From: JAVWGW01 sp036655915
GTDB taxonomy: Bacteria; Actinomycetota; Coriobacteriia; Coriobacteriales; Eggerthellaceae
Direction of reading: 5' to 3'
Assembly: GCA_036655915.1 (NCBI GenBank)
Contig: JAVVPE010000017.1
Span: 1-29,904, forward strand
DNA: 29,904 nucleotides
Shown: positions 22,417 to 29,904 of the stretch, piece after piece
Numbering within the stretch: the first letter of the stretch is position 1
Layout: each line of letters opens with the position of its first letter
Program-made: the position numbers and the translations under genes
The notes under the pieces: model-generated
What the model saw: the letters and a program-made list of their open reading frames with translations, nothing else
Database searches by the model: none
Told to the model about the DNA's origin: nothing

Positions 22417-23735
22417 CGAGTAAGCCTTTCAAAATCTTCCAGAAAACGAGGGTAGCTGACTTTCACCGCATCGAAGTGAGTAACCGTGACGGGTTTTGTG
22501 CCCGTAAGGGCAATTAAGGCCCAGGTCATAGCCAGGCGATGATCGTTGTGGGAATTAAACACCGCGTTATCGGGCACCGAAAAATCGCCGCAGCCTTCGA
22601 TAAAAAGATCGTCGCCGTGCATCCACACACTGACGCCCAAAGTTTCAAGTGTTTCAATAACTGCCGCCAAGCGGTCGGATTCCTTCATGCGCAGTTCGCT
22701 TACGCCGCGCAAAATCGTCATGCCCGTAGCGTGTGCCGCCACAAGCGCCAAAACGGGCACCTCATCGACAATGCTGGCAATTTTGTCGGCGGGAACTTCG
22801 CAACCCTTCAAGTGATCGCTGTAGCGTGCCGAAATATTGCCGAAGGGCTCCTTGCCTGCCGTGCCCTTGTGCTGCACGCTTATGTGCGCACCCATGCGTT
22901 CAAGCGTGCGAGTAAAACCAATGCGCGCCGTATTCAGGCTGACGTTTTCGACCACAATGCTGCTTTGGGGCCGCAAAATTGCCGCGCAAATCAAAAATGC
23001 CGCCGACGAAGGATCGCCGGGAACGGCCACCTTGCAGGCCTTAAGTTCGCAGGGCCCCGCAACCGCTGCGCTGCGCACGCCCGCTGTGGTGCGCGCACCA
23101 AATTCGGGCAACATAAGTTCGGTGTGATTGCGTGAGGGTGCCGGCTCATTGACGGTTGTGGTGCCCTGCGCGTAAACCCCCGCAAGCAAAAGAGCAGTTT
23201 TGAGCTGCGCCGATGCCATAGGGGAAGCATAGGTGATGGCCTTTAAGTGTGCGCTTCCCCGCTGCGTAAGCGGAAGCGTTTCTTGCCCATCGGGTTCAAA
23301 ATGCACGCCCATCTTCATAAGCGGCGCCACAACACGACGCATAGGCCGGCGCACAAGTGCGGCGTCACCGGTAAGCGTTACCTTTATATCCCAGGGCGCC
23401 AACACACCCATAAGCAGGCGCGCCGTGGTGCCCGAATTGCCGCAATCAATGGGGGCTTCGGGCTGCACAGGACCGGTACTTCCCCAGCCTTCGATGCCGC
23501 CCGCCAAGCTGCCGTCGGGTTGTTTTTCCAGGGAAATCTTGGCGCCCAGCGCAGAAACGGCGCGCAGGGAAGAACGCACATCTTCAGAATCGAGCACGCC
23601 ACAAAGCTGGGAAGTGCCCTGCGCCATAGCCGCAAGCAAAATGGCACGGTGCGAAATGCTTTTATCCCCCGGCACACGCAAAGAACCGACAAGCGGTTTT
23701 TCCAAGGGTGTAACAATCCTTGCAGTGGTTGACAT
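22413..23735 (-). CDS. aroA: 3-phosphoshikimate 1-carboxyvinyltransferase (EPSP synthase)
   Basis: 440 residues. Sixth step of the shikimate pathway: joins PEP to shikimate 3-phosphate. GDKSISHR (23-30) holds the substrate lysine and serine; CGNSGTTARLL (98-108) and RRPMRR (129-134) line the PEP site, and RMKESDRL and HNDHRLAM near the end complete it. The PEP-site glycine is present, unlike the Ala of CP4-type glyphosate-tolerant enzymes. ATG is preceded by AAAGGAG. The gap to rluB is 64 bases with a weak GC dyad (ACGGG/CCCGT). No other shikimate gene is in the window. Confidence 0.96.
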   Translation of the reverse strand: MSTTARIVTPLEKPLVGSLRVPGDKSISHRAILLAAMAQGTSQLCGVLDSEDVRSSLRAVSALGAKISLEKQPDGSLAGGIEGWGSTGPVQPEAPIDCGNSGTTARLLMGVLAPWDIKVTLTGDAALVRRPMRRVVAPLMKMGVHFEPDGQETLPLTQRGSAHLKAITYASPMASAQLKTALLLAGVYAQGTTTVNEPAPSRNHTELMLPEFGARTTAGVRSAAVAGPCELKACKVAVPGDPSSAAFLICAAILRPQSSIVVENVSLNTARIGFTRTLERMGAHISVQHKGTAGKEPFGNISARYSDHLKGCEVPADKIASIVDEVPVLALVAAHATGMTILRGVSELRMKESDRLAAVIETLETLGVSVWMHGDDLFIEGCGDFSVPDNAVFNSHNDHRLAMTWALIALTGTKPVTVTHFDAVKVSYPRFLEDFERLTR

Positions 23736-23799
23736 GCGCGCACTCCTTTAGTGGTAGGCAAACGGGGCTGCGCCCGTCTGTCTTGTTGCTTGCCTTATT

Positions 23800-24537
23800 T
23801 TAGCATTGTTGCGCGGCGGCTGCCCACAAGCTTGCAAGCTCTCCATCGCTCAGTTGGCGCCAGCCACCTTCGGGAAGATCCCCCAGTTCAAGCGGGCCGA
23901 AGCGCTCACGATGCAGCGTGACAACTTCGTGGTTAATCGCGGTGAACATGCGCCGCACCTGGCGTTTGCGCCCTTCGTGGATACCCACGCGCACACGGCT
24001 GGTGGCGCGCGCGTCGCCGCGCTGCGAACCCATAAGTTCGGCTTGCGCCGGCGCCGTTAGGCCATCTTCAAGCGTGATGCCGCGGCGCAGCGCATCGAGC
24101 TGGGCGGGGGTAGGCGTACCCTGCACCAGGGCCTCATACACTTTGGTCACGTGGTGCTTGGGGTGCAAAAGCCGATTGCCCAAATCACCATCGGTGGAAA
24201 AAAGCAGCAATCCCGTCGTATCGCGATCAAGGCGCCCGATGGGGAAAAGCCCGGGGTAAAGCTTGGTGGGCACCAGTTCGGCCACGGTTTTGCGCGCATG
24301 AGGATCAGACATGGTGGTCACATAGCCCGCCGGCTTGTGCAGCATCAGGGTCACCGGCGTGCCGGCAAGCGTCACCACAACATCATCAACCATCACTTCA
24401 TCAACAAGCGGGTCAACCTTGCTGCCCAGTTCGGTTATCACCTGGCCATTGACGCGCACGCGCCCCGCACTCATAAGGTTTTCAGACCCACGGCGGCTGG
24501 CAGCACCCGCGCGTGCCAAAAATTTCTGTAGGCGCAT
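23800..24537 (-). CDS. rluB: 23S rRNA pseudouridine synthase, RluB/RsuA family
   Basis: 245 residues from the chosen ATG. An S4 RNA-binding domain (1-60, MRLQKFLARAGAASRRG) precedes a pseudouridine synthase domain whose catalytic aspartate is in GRLDRDTTGLLLFSTDGDL; GRKRQVRRM is the conserved late block. Family logic and the scpA-scpB context point to RluB (pseudouridine in 23S rRNA) rather than RsuA, but this cannot be settled by reading. A frame opening at 24771 is spurious (it reads through scpB in another phase). Starts at GTG 24543, GTG 24540 or ATG 24537 are all possible; GAAGAG lies just upstream. Confidence 0.93.
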   Translation of the reverse strand: MRLQKFLARAGAASRRGSENLMSAGRVRVNGQVITELGSKVDPLVDEVMVDDVVVTLAGTPVTLMLHKPAGYVTTMSDPHARKTVAELVPTKLYPGLFPIGRLDRDTTGLLLFSTDGDLGNRLLHPKHHVTKVYEALVQGTPTPAQLDALRRGITLEDGLTAPAQAELMGSQRGDARATSRVRVGIHEGRKRQVRRMFTAINHEVVTLHRERFGPLELGDLPEGGWRQLSDGELASLWAAAAQQC

Positions 24538-24556
24538 CACCACGATGCGCTCTTCA

Positions 24557-25390
24557 TTAATCTTCAAAGTGGAGTTCCTTAAAATCAATCTTTTCCACAA
24601 CCCCCATGCTGCGCGCCAAGGCATCGCCCATGGCACGGCGCAAGGCCGCATCGCTTGCATCAGGCGCATCAGGCGCATCGGCCGCATTGCTTGGGCCGGT
24701 TGCGGCAGGCGCATCGGCCGCAGCATCGGCATCAAATACAAACAGCGCCTCTTCTTCTTCCCCACCTTCACCCTGCGCAGCGTCTGGCGCCAGCATCACT
24801 TCGTCGGGATCGATGCGAGTGGCACTGAGGCGATCGCGAATGAAGGCGCGTGTGGCATCGTCGGGGGCATAGCTTTCCAAATCGGGCAAATCATCGACCG
24901 AGCGCAGGCCGAACTTTTCCAAAAAGGTTTGTGTTGTGGCGTAGAGCACCGGGTTGCCCGGTGCGGCTTCCGTGCCGGCTTCGCGCACCAAGCCCTTTTC
25001 CACCAGGGAATTAACCGAACTATCGGAATTGACCCCGCGCACGCTTGCCACGCCGGCGCGCGTGATGGGCTGGCTGTAGGCCACGATGGAAAGCGTTTCA
25101 AGTGCCGCTTGGGAAAGCTTGCGTGTGTCCCAGGAAAGCACGTATTTTTCTATCAGTTCGTGGTAGGCGGGGTGGGTGTAAAGGCGCCAACCGCCCGCAA
25201 CCTCGCGCACAACCATGCCGCGATTTTCCTCTTCCAACTGCGCGCGCAAATCGACCAGCCCGCATTCCACATCGGCGGGCTCCACTTCAAGCATGTCGGC
25301 CAGCGTGATGGTGTTGACCGGTTCATCGGTGACGAACAACAAGGCCTCAAGCGCGCCTTTTAGCTGGTCTGGCTGTAATCCGGCAAACAT
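24557..25390 (-). CDS. scpB: Segregation and condensation protein B
   Basis: 277 residues. Winged-helix kleisin-associated subunit of the SMC-ScpAB condensin. Core residues about 5-185 hold the family blocks LKGALEALLFVTDEPV, YVLSWDTRKLSQAALETLSI, AYSQPITRAGVASVRGV and VLYATTQTFLEKFGLRSVDD. The C-terminus (about 190-277) is longer than usual and acidic, with Asp-Ala-Pro repeats, ending in a basic-then-acidic tip (EKIDFKELHFED). It begins 3 bases after the scpA stop with GAAGGA upstream, so the two are co-translated. Confidence 0.95.
   Translation of the reverse strand: MFAGLQPDQLKGALEALLFVTDEPVNTITLADMLEVEPADVECGLVDLRAQLEEENRGMVVREVAGGWRLYTHPAYHELIEKYVLSWDTRKLSQAALETLSIVAYSQPITRAGVASVRGVNSDSSVNSLVEKGLVREAGTEAAPGNPVLYATTQTFLEKFGLRSVDDLPDLESYAPDDATRAFIRDRLSATRIDPDEVMLAPDAAQGEGGEEEEALFVFDADAAADAPAATGPSNAADAPDAPDASDAALRRAMGDALARSMGVVEKIDFKELHFED
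24657..24683. repeat. Three 9-bp tandem units inside scpB
   Basis: GCATCAGGC, GCATCAGGC and GCATCGGCC stand in tandem. They encode the repeated Asp-Ala-Pro tripeptides of the ScpB C-terminal tail and are a likely place for length variation between strains. Confidence 0.7.
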
Positions 25391-25393
25391 GGG

Positions 25394-26194
25394 CTATCCT
25401 TCCACAGGGGCTTGCGTCGACGTGATGGCATCTTCATCGCCCAAAATAAGGGCACCGCTGCCTTCAATGTAATCGATTTCGATATCGCCAAAGGTTTCTG
25501 TTTGCTGCAACGATACCATGGCGCGCTTGTACAGTTCTAGCACGGCCAAAAAGGTAACTACAATAACCGGCGTGGGAGTGCGCGCGCCCACTAAATCGGA
25601 AAACGCCAGGTGATGTGCCGAAACTATGCGGCTATGGATGGCACGCACGTGCACTTCAACCGGGATGGGCTTGGCGGCTATGTGCTCGGATTCTAGCAGG
25701 AAACTGTCGCGGCGGGCAAAAGCGGCCGCGCAGGTGTAGGAAAGCGCATCCAAGGTGGTGTCGCGCAGAAAATCGGGCAGCACACCCAAGAAGCCGGCAT
25801 CAGGGCCGAAGGGACGCGCGTGCATCCGCCCTTCCGAAAGCTGACGGCGCTGTAAGGCCGCACCGGCATTTTTGAACTTCTTGTAGTTGAGCAGGCGTTC
25901 TATAAGAATATCGCGCGCTTCATTAGGGGCAATATCTTCAAATTCATCTTCCACTTCGCTGCGCTGATGCGGAATTAAACTGGCCGCTTTAATTTCAAGC
26001 AGCGTGGCGGCCACCAACAAAAAATCGCTTGCCACTTCTAAATCGAGCGCATCCATGTGCTGCACTTCGGCCAAATATTGATCGGCAATAGCGGTGATGG
26101 AAATGGCACCGATGGCCACTTTCTGGCGACTGACCAGATAAAGAAGCAGGTCGAATGGCCCTTCAAAACTTTCTATGCGCACACGATACGACAC
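25394..26194 (-). CDS. scpA: Segregation and condensation protein A (kleisin)
   Basis: 266 residues. Kleisin that bridges SMC heads and binds ScpB in chromosome condensation. The N-terminal block FEGPFDLLLYLVSRQKVAI, then ADQYLAEVQHMDALDLEVAS and FLLVAATLLEIKAASLIP, is diagnostic; the C-terminal winged helix covers about 195-255 (VVTFLAVLELYKRAMVSLQQ). The start is GTG at 26194, 10 bases after the M50 stop, with a weak AGGG. Length is typical. Confidence 0.95.
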   Translation of the reverse strand: MSYRVRIESFEGPFDLLLYLVSRQKVAIGAISITAIADQYLAEVQHMDALDLEVASDFLLVAATLLEIKAASLIPHQRSEVEDEFEDIAPNEARDILIERLLNYKKFKNAGAALQRRQLSEGRMHARPFGPDAGFLGVLPDFLRDTTLDALSYTCAAAFARRDSFLLESEHIAAKPIPVEVHVRAIHSRIVSAHHLAFSDLVGARTPTPVIVVTFLAVLELYKRAMVSLQQTETFGDIEIDYIEGSGALILGDEDAITSTQAPVEG

Positions 26195-26204
26195 GGACTG
26201 AACC

Positions 26205-26888
26205 CTAGGCTATCCTGAACGGGAACAGCAGGTTGCCTAAATTGCCCGCCGTAAAGTTAAGATACATGCCCACCGGATTCACGTGGAAAATGTAGGGCAG
26301 CGCAATTAACACGACCATGAAGATGGGAAACGCATAGCGTTGCACCTGGTAATATTGGCGAAGATACTTGCGCGGCAGCACCAATATAATGAGGCTAGAA
26401 CCATCAAGCGGCGGAATAGGCAGAAGGTTGAAAAACATCAAGTAAAGGTTGACCAGCGTAAACGTGGGCAAAAACATAAGATAGAAGATTTCAAAAAAGG
26501 CGTTTTGCACCACAAGCGTTTGCGCCATAGGAAACAGCACCCACGCAAGAATGCCCGCCGCGCACGCCAGCAACAAGTTGGCAAAAGGCCCGGCCAAGCC
26601 CACGATCACGTCACCTTTTTTCGGATCCTTGAAATAGGCGGGGTTGTAGGGCACCGGCTTGGCGTAACCAAAAATCGGGCCGCCGGTGATCAGCATCATC
26701 AAAGGCAAGATAACCGTGCCGAAGGGGTCAACGTGCTTGAGAGGATTGAGGCTTAAGCGCCCCTGGCTTTTTGCCGTGGGATCCCCCAGTTTATAGGCGG
26801 CGAAACCATGCATGACTTCGTGGCACACAATGGCCGGTACGAAGCTAAACACGCCGCAAATCATATACGCAATCTGAGATTCAGTCAT
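26205..26888 (-). CDS. Site-2 protease family M50 membrane metallopeptidase
   Basis: 227 residues. HEVMH (His23, Glu24, His27) in the first helix and NLLPIPPLDG (about 151-160) supply the zinc ligands; GPFANLLLA is the other family block. About five hydrophobic segments, no PDZ domain, so it resembles small YdcA/Rip3-like M50 proteins encoded before scpA in Gram-positives. The substrate is not known; related enzymes cut membrane-bound regulators. No Shine-Dalgarno precedes the ATG. In the 87-base gap to trmL a possible promoter is -10 TATGAT (minus, 26943-26948) with a weak -35 (TTTTGC) 17 bases before. Confidence 0.9.
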   Translation of the reverse strand: MTESQIAYMICGVFSFVPAIVCHEVMHGFAAYKLGDPTAKSQGRLSLNPLKHVDPFGTVILPLMMLITGGPIFGYAKPVPYNPAYFKDPKKGDVIVGLAGPFANLLLACAAGILAWVLFPMAQTLVVQNAFFEIFYLMFLPTFTLVNLYLMFFNLLPIPPLDGSSLIILVLPRKYLRQYYQVQRYAFPIFMVVLIALPYIFHVNPVGMYLNFTAGNLGNLLFPFRIA

Positions 26889-26975
26889 AATAAATTCAGT
26901 TTACCCTAACTTGTGCCGCCGCCGGATTGCGAACGGCCAAACATCATAACACCTAAGCGCCCGGCGCAAAATACC

Positions 26976-27506
26976 TTAGGCCATACCAGGGAATGCCCGC
27001 TGGCGCAGCACTTCGTAGGCAGCAATCGCCACCGCATTGGACAAATTGAGGCTGCGCAGATTATCGCGCATGGGAATGCGCACGCACTGCGCGGCATGCG
27101 CAGCCAAAATATCGGTATCAATACCGCGGCTTTCGCGGCCAAATACCAGGTAAACCGGATGGGTAGACGCGCCGTAATCAAGGGCGGCAAAGCTGCGCTG
27201 CGCGTGCCCGGTGAAGAAAAATAGCGCGTCATCGGCATGTTGCTTCAAAAAATCAGCCGTGCAAGCATGGCGTACAATTTCCACTTTATCCCAGTAATCC
27301 AGGCCGGCGCGCCCCAGATTTTTCTCGGTTAGGCGAAACCCCATGGGTTCCACCAGGTGCAACGTTGCCCCGATGCAGGCACAAGTGCGGGCAATGTTGC
27401 CGGTATTTTGCGGAATCTCGGGTTCAAACAACACGATGTTCAGCGCGTTTGGGGCGCTTGGGACACCTGGGGCAGGTGGCGCGCCCGGCGTGTTGAGGCC
27501 GCTCAC
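26976..27506 (-). CDS. trmL: tRNA (cytidine(34)-2'-O)-methyltransferase
   Basis: 176 residues from the chosen start. SPOUT-class enzyme that 2'-O-methylates the wobble base of certain leucine tRNAs. The fold begins with LNIVLFEPEIPQNTGNIART and ends with the knotted SAM site (LVFGRESRGI, IPMRDNLRSLNLSNAVAIA). The frame opens at 27569 inside the ABC-F gene, but GTG at 27506 overlaps the ABC-F stop (GTGA) and has AGGAAGAAG upstream. That leaves a Pro/Ala-rich leader of about 21 residues before the domain. Another SPOUT rRNA/tRNA methylase is possible, though the motif set fits TrmL. Confidence 0.92.
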   Translation of the reverse strand: MSGLNTPGAPPAPGVPSAPNALNIVLFEPEIPQNTGNIARTCACIGATLHLVEPMGFRLTEKNLGRAGLDYWDKVEIVRHACTADFLKQHADDALFFFTGHAQRSFAALDYGASTHPVYLVFGRESRGIDTDILAAHAAQCVRIPMRDNLRSLNLSNAVAIAAYEVLRQRAFPGMA

Positions 27507-29527
27507 AGCTGGGCTTCTTCCTGCTGGCGCGCCAATTCTGCCTCCAGTTCTGCGTTTAAGCGCAACCATTCCTCTTCGGCAGCGGCGCTGCGCTGCTTTA
27601 AGGTGGCATGTTCTGCAATGGCATCGTTGGCTTGGGCTTCCTGCGTGTAAAACGCGGGATCGGCCATCAAATCCATCAGCTGCGCCAAACGCTTGCTATC
27701 GGCTTCCATCTGCGCATCAAGTGCCGCAATGCGACTGCGATGATTTTTTAGCACAGAATACGCATTGTTGCGCGCCTGGGCTTCGCGACGCTTTTGTTCC
27801 TTTGTTTTGGGCGAACTGCCCCGCGCTGCCGTTAAAACCGGCGACGATTCCTGCGCTTTTGGGGCCACGGCCGGTGCCTTCTCAGTTTCAAACACTTCAT
27901 CTATCAGCGAAGGGGCAACGGCGGTGGGGGTATCTTCCTGGCCGCTTTTATACAGGTAGTATTCGTAATCGCCATCGTAGTTGTTCACGCTACCCGGCTT
28001 GATTTCGATAACGCGGTTGGCCACGCCGCGAATAAGGTGGCGGTCGTGGGTGATAAATACGATGGTGCCCTCAAAGTGCTGCAAGGCCTGTTCCAAAATG
28101 TCGGCGCTTTCAATATCCAAATGGTTCGTCGGTTCGTCCAAACACAGCAGCGGGCGCGGTGCTACCAACATCTTTGCCAAGGCCAGACGGCATTTTTCGC
28201 CACCAGAAAGCACGCTGACGCGCTTTTCTACCGCATCGCCAATGAACAGGAAGGCACCCAACAGCGTGCGCACCTGCGAAATGGACCAACCCGGGGCGGC
28301 GCGATCGAGTTCTTCAAACACGGTGTTGCCCGGATGCAATTCTTCTAATTGGTGCTGCGCAAAATATGTCTTTGAAACGTGCACGCCGTATTTTAGCGTG
28401 CCCGCATCCGGCTCAAGCGCGCCGGCAATCATCTTTAACAAGGTCGATTTGCCCGCACCGTTGGGCCCCACCAGCGCGATTTTTTCGCCGCGATACAGCG
28501 ACAAATCAAGCCCGTCGTAGATGACGTGGGTGCCGAAGCTTTTTTTGATGCCTTCAAGCGCCACCACACTATCGCCTGTGCGCGGCGGCTGCTGAAAATT
28601 GAAGTGCACCGATTTTTTTTCTTCGGGGATTTCGATGCGCTTGATTTTCTCAAGCTTTTTCACGCGATCTTGCACCTGTTTGGCCTTGGTGGGTTTGGCG
28701 CGAAACTTGTCGATAAACTGCTGCATGTGTTCGATTTCGATGGCTTGTTTGGCTGCTTCGGCGCGCAGCTGATCCAGGCGTTCTGCGCGTGTGCGCAGGT
28801 AAGCCGTGTAATTGCCGCGATACAGCGTGACTTCGCCGTGATCAATTTCGGCAATACGGTCAACCATGTTATCCATGAAATCGCGGTCATGGCTTACCAC
28901 CACGATGGTGCCGCGATAGCTGCGCAAAAAGCCTTCCAGCCACTTCACGCTTTCCAAATCTAGGTGGTTTGTCGGTTCGTCAAGCAGCAGCACTTCGGGG
29001 TTGCGAATAAGCAGCTTGGCCAGCGCGATGCGCATTTGCCAGCCGCCAGAAAATTCCGTAGTGAGGCGCGCCATATCTTTTTCTTCAAAACCCAGGCCAA
29101 ACAGCACCGAACGCACCAGGGGTTCTAGCGTGTAGCCGCCCAGCGCTTCATAGGCATCGCGCGCGCGCCCGCAGGCTGTCAACTGCGCTTCGCTGGGATT
29201 TTCGCCCAAGCTGGATTCCAAATGACGCAGGCGCAGTTCGGCATCAAGCACTTCTACCTGCGAAGATATGACCTCTTCAAATAAGGATCGCTCCTCCATT
29301 TCAATGGCTTCCTGTTCAAGGTAGCCCACGCAGGCCCCCTTGGCAAACAGCACGCGCCCCGCATCGGCATCTTCTGCGCCCGAAATTATATTGAGCAAGG
29401 TGGTTTTGCCCGCCCCATTAGGACCAACAAGCGCCAGACGATCGTATTCTTCCATACGCAGCGTCACATCTTCAAACAGCACACGGCTGCCAAACGCCTT
29501 AGAAATATGTTCAAGTTGCATAATCAT
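27503..29527 (-). CDS. ABC-F family ATPase (Uup/EttA-like translation factor)
   Basis: 674 residues, two ATP-binding cassettes without membrane segments. Cassette 1: Walker A GPNGAGKTT (35-43), signature EFSGGWQMR, Walker B LLLDEPTNHLD. Linker with basic helices (about 240-300) that enters the ribosome in this family. Cassette 2: GPNGAGKST, LSGGEKCRL, LCLDEPTNHLD. The C-terminal about 130 residues form a charged coiled coil, as in Uup. ABC-F proteins act on the ribosome E site; some protect against antibiotics, but nothing here singles out a resistance subtype. ATG has AAAGGAC about 10 bases upstream; the third codon is also ATG. A candidate -10 lies 50 bases upstream. Confidence 0.94.
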   Translation of the reverse strand: MIMQLEHISKAFGSRVLFEDVTLRMEEYDRLALVGPNGAGKTTLLNIISGAEDADAGRVLFAKGACVGYLEQEAIEMEERSLFEEVISSQVEVLDAELRLRHLESSLGENPSEAQLTACGRARDAYEALGGYTLEPLVRSVLFGLGFEEKDMARLTTEFSGGWQMRIALAKLLIRNPEVLLLDEPTNHLDLESVKWLEGFLRSYRGTIVVVSHDRDFMDNMVDRIAEIDHGEVTLYRGNYTAYLRTRAERLDQLRAEAAKQAIEIEHMQQFIDKFRAKPTKAKQVQDRVKKLEKIKRIEIPEEKKSVHFNFQQPPRTGDSVVALEGIKKSFGTHVIYDGLDLSLYRGEKIALVGPNGAGKSTLLKMIAGALEPDAGTLKYGVHVSKTYFAQHQLEELHPGNTVFEELDRAAPGWSISQVRTLLGAFLFIGDAVEKRVSVLSGGEKCRLALAKMLVAPRPLLCLDEPTNHLDIESADILEQALQHFEGTIVFITHDRHLIRGVANRVIEIKPGSVNNYDGDYEYYLYKSGQEDTPTAVAPSLIDEVFETEKAPAVAPKAQESSPVLTAARGSSPKTKEQKRREAQARNNAYSVLKNHRSRIAALDAQMEADSKRLAQLMDLMADPAFYTQEAQANDAIAEHATLKQRSAAAEEEWLRLNAELEAELARQQEEAQL

Positions 29528-29576
29528 GGATGTTGCGGTCCTTTTTGCTCAAAGAAAAATTGCAGATGAATCCTGC

Positions 29577-29582
29577 ATTTTA
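29577..29582 (-). promoter_or_regulatory. Candidate extended -10 for the ABC-F gene
   Basis: On the minus strand TGTGATAAAAT gives TAAAAT preceded by a TG, about 50 bases before the ATG. The -35 region is not recognisable. Probably the promoter of the ABC-F to ispH run, stated with low confidence. Confidence 0.35.
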
Positions 29583-29643
29583 TCACAAGCGCCGTAAAAC
29601 CCCTTGATTTATCTATGGGGATATAAGGCACTTCGCCATTAGA

Positions 29644-29657
29644 CGAACATAAGTTCG
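29644..29657 (+). promoter_or_regulatory. LexA-like palindrome or IS subterminal hairpin before tnpB
   Basis: CGAACATAAGTTCG is a perfect 5-bp dyad around 4 bases and fits the Gram-positive SOS box core GAAC-N4-GTTC. It overlaps the expected -35 of the TATAAT promoter at 29668, a position suited to repression. Alternatively it is the subterminal palindrome that IS200/IS605 transposases bind at the left end. Confidence 0.5.
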
Positions 29658-29667
29658 TTTTGTATGG

Positions 29668-29673
29668 TATAAT
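29668..29673 (+). promoter_or_regulatory. Extended -10 promoter (TGG-TATAAT) ahead of tnpB
   Basis: A consensus TATAAT with TG one base upstream, 60 bases before the tnpB start. The -35 position (29645-29650, GAACAT) lies inside the palindrome at 29644-29657. This is the best sigma-70-type promoter match seen in the window. Confidence 0.6.
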
Positions 29674-29732
29674 CATTTCTGCAGAACAGGTAGGGGCATT
29701 GTTGTATACAGCTGTAAGAAAGGGTGTGAGGT

Positions 29733-29904
29733 GTGGATAAGACGCTTGAATACCGCCTGTACCCCACGGCACACTAGCGCAACCTGATGGCAAAGACCTT
29801 CGGGTGTTGTCGCTGGGTATACAACAAGGTTCTTGCAATGCGCCAAGATGAATACAGGGCACAACAAAAAACAAAAGGTATCAACTCCTACATCACCCAA
29901 ATTC
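29733..29904 (+). pseudogene. tnpB: tnpB (IS200/IS605 family) 5' part, interrupted by an in-frame TAG; runs off the window
   Basis: From GTG 29733 the frame reads VDKTLEYRLYPTAH, then TAG at 29775-29777, then RNLMAKTFGCCRWVYNKVL and on to the window edge. This is the N-terminal helical block of OrfB/TnpB, the RNA-guided nuclease of IS200/IS605 and IS1341 elements. The TAG falls where many relatives have Gln (CAG to TAG is a single change). A restart at ATG 29787 would remove the first 18 codons, with no ribosome-binding site. The RuvC and zinc-ribbon parts and any omega-RNA lie outside the window. No tnpA is seen on this side. The insertion edge is probably between 29600 and 29640 but cannot be fixed here. 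Confidence 0.8.

Noticed and set aside
22413..23735. Glyphosate-tolerant EPSP synthase
   Set aside because: The PEP-site glycine (GNSGTT) is kept; the Ala change typical of CP4-type enzymes is not present.
24335..25363. 342-residue open frame on the plus strand opposite scpB and rluB
   Set aside because: It is antisense to two well-supported genes, has a low-complexity composition expected from GC-rich codon mirroring, and matches no family I know.
27503..29527. Antibiotic-resistance ABC-F (ARE) protein
   Set aside because: Nothing in the linker marks a resistance subtype; the coiled-coil C-terminus looks like housekeeping Uup.
29524..29874. 116-residue minus-strand frame at the right edge
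   Set aside because: Antisense to the tnpB start, which has a recognisable family sequence.

Overview
The window is about 29.9 kb of moderately GC-rich bacterial chromosome with short gaps, ATGA-type overlaps and many GTG starts. Gene content and order (Nif3 / zinc-ribbon / RNase HI cluster; scpA-scpB-rluB-aroA-cmk-plsC-ispH; Der next to a DUF512 radical-SAM gene; der-plsY-gpsA; VanZ/RDD proteins; HTH plus Ser/Thr kinase pair) suggest an actinobacterium, most likely class Coriobacteriia (Eggerthella/Slackia-like gut anaerobes). This is inferred from gene content; no rRNA or tRNA gene was seen.

Layout. (1) 1-540: a six-site GTATCACTT/AAGTGATAC array touching the stop codon of a small membrane-protein gene, with a strong GC-rich inverted repeat before that gene. 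(2) 563-9536, all minus strand: a long probable operon or pair of operons, in transcription order rpe, cysteine desulfurase, PHP-family phosphatase, Nif3-like protein, zinc-ribbon coiled-coil protein, an RNase HI-QueD fusion, dgt, an HTH protein, a membrane-anchored Ser/Thr kinase and a zinc-ribbon/FxLYD protein. (3) 9696-14309, plus strand: a methylguanine-DNA methyltransferase homologue that has lost its catalytic cysteine, a 644-residue VanZ-RDD-NAD(P)HX epimerase fusion with a leaderless-looking start, a phasin-like protein and a UbiB/ABC1-family kinase. (4) 14314-19860, minus: M23 peptidase, DUF512 radical-SAM protein, der, plsY, gpsA. (5) 20043-29527, minus: ABC-F ATPase, trmL, M50 protease, scpA, scpB, rluB, aroA, cmk, plsC, ispH, nearly all overlapping or a few bases apart. 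(6) 29528-29904: the left part of an IS200/IS605-type insertion with a tnpB whose reading frame is broken by an amber codon, preceded by a promoter overlapped by a LexA-like palindrome.

Most of the window is housekeeping: phospholipid synthesis (plsY, gpsA, plsC), isoprenoids (ispH), shikimate (aroA), nucleotide metabolism (cmk, dgt), ribosome and RNA maturation (der, rluB, trmL), chromosome condensation (scpA/scpB) and Fe-S supply (cysteine desulfurase). The unusual material is the two domain fusions (RNase HI-QueD and VanZ-RDD-NnrE), the cysteine-less alkyltransferase, the six-site array at the left edge and the damaged tnpB at the right edge. No CRISPR array was seen. The clearest candidate for something undescribed is the RNase HI-QueD fusion: in Mycobacterium the same operon position holds an RNase HI fused to a different enzyme.
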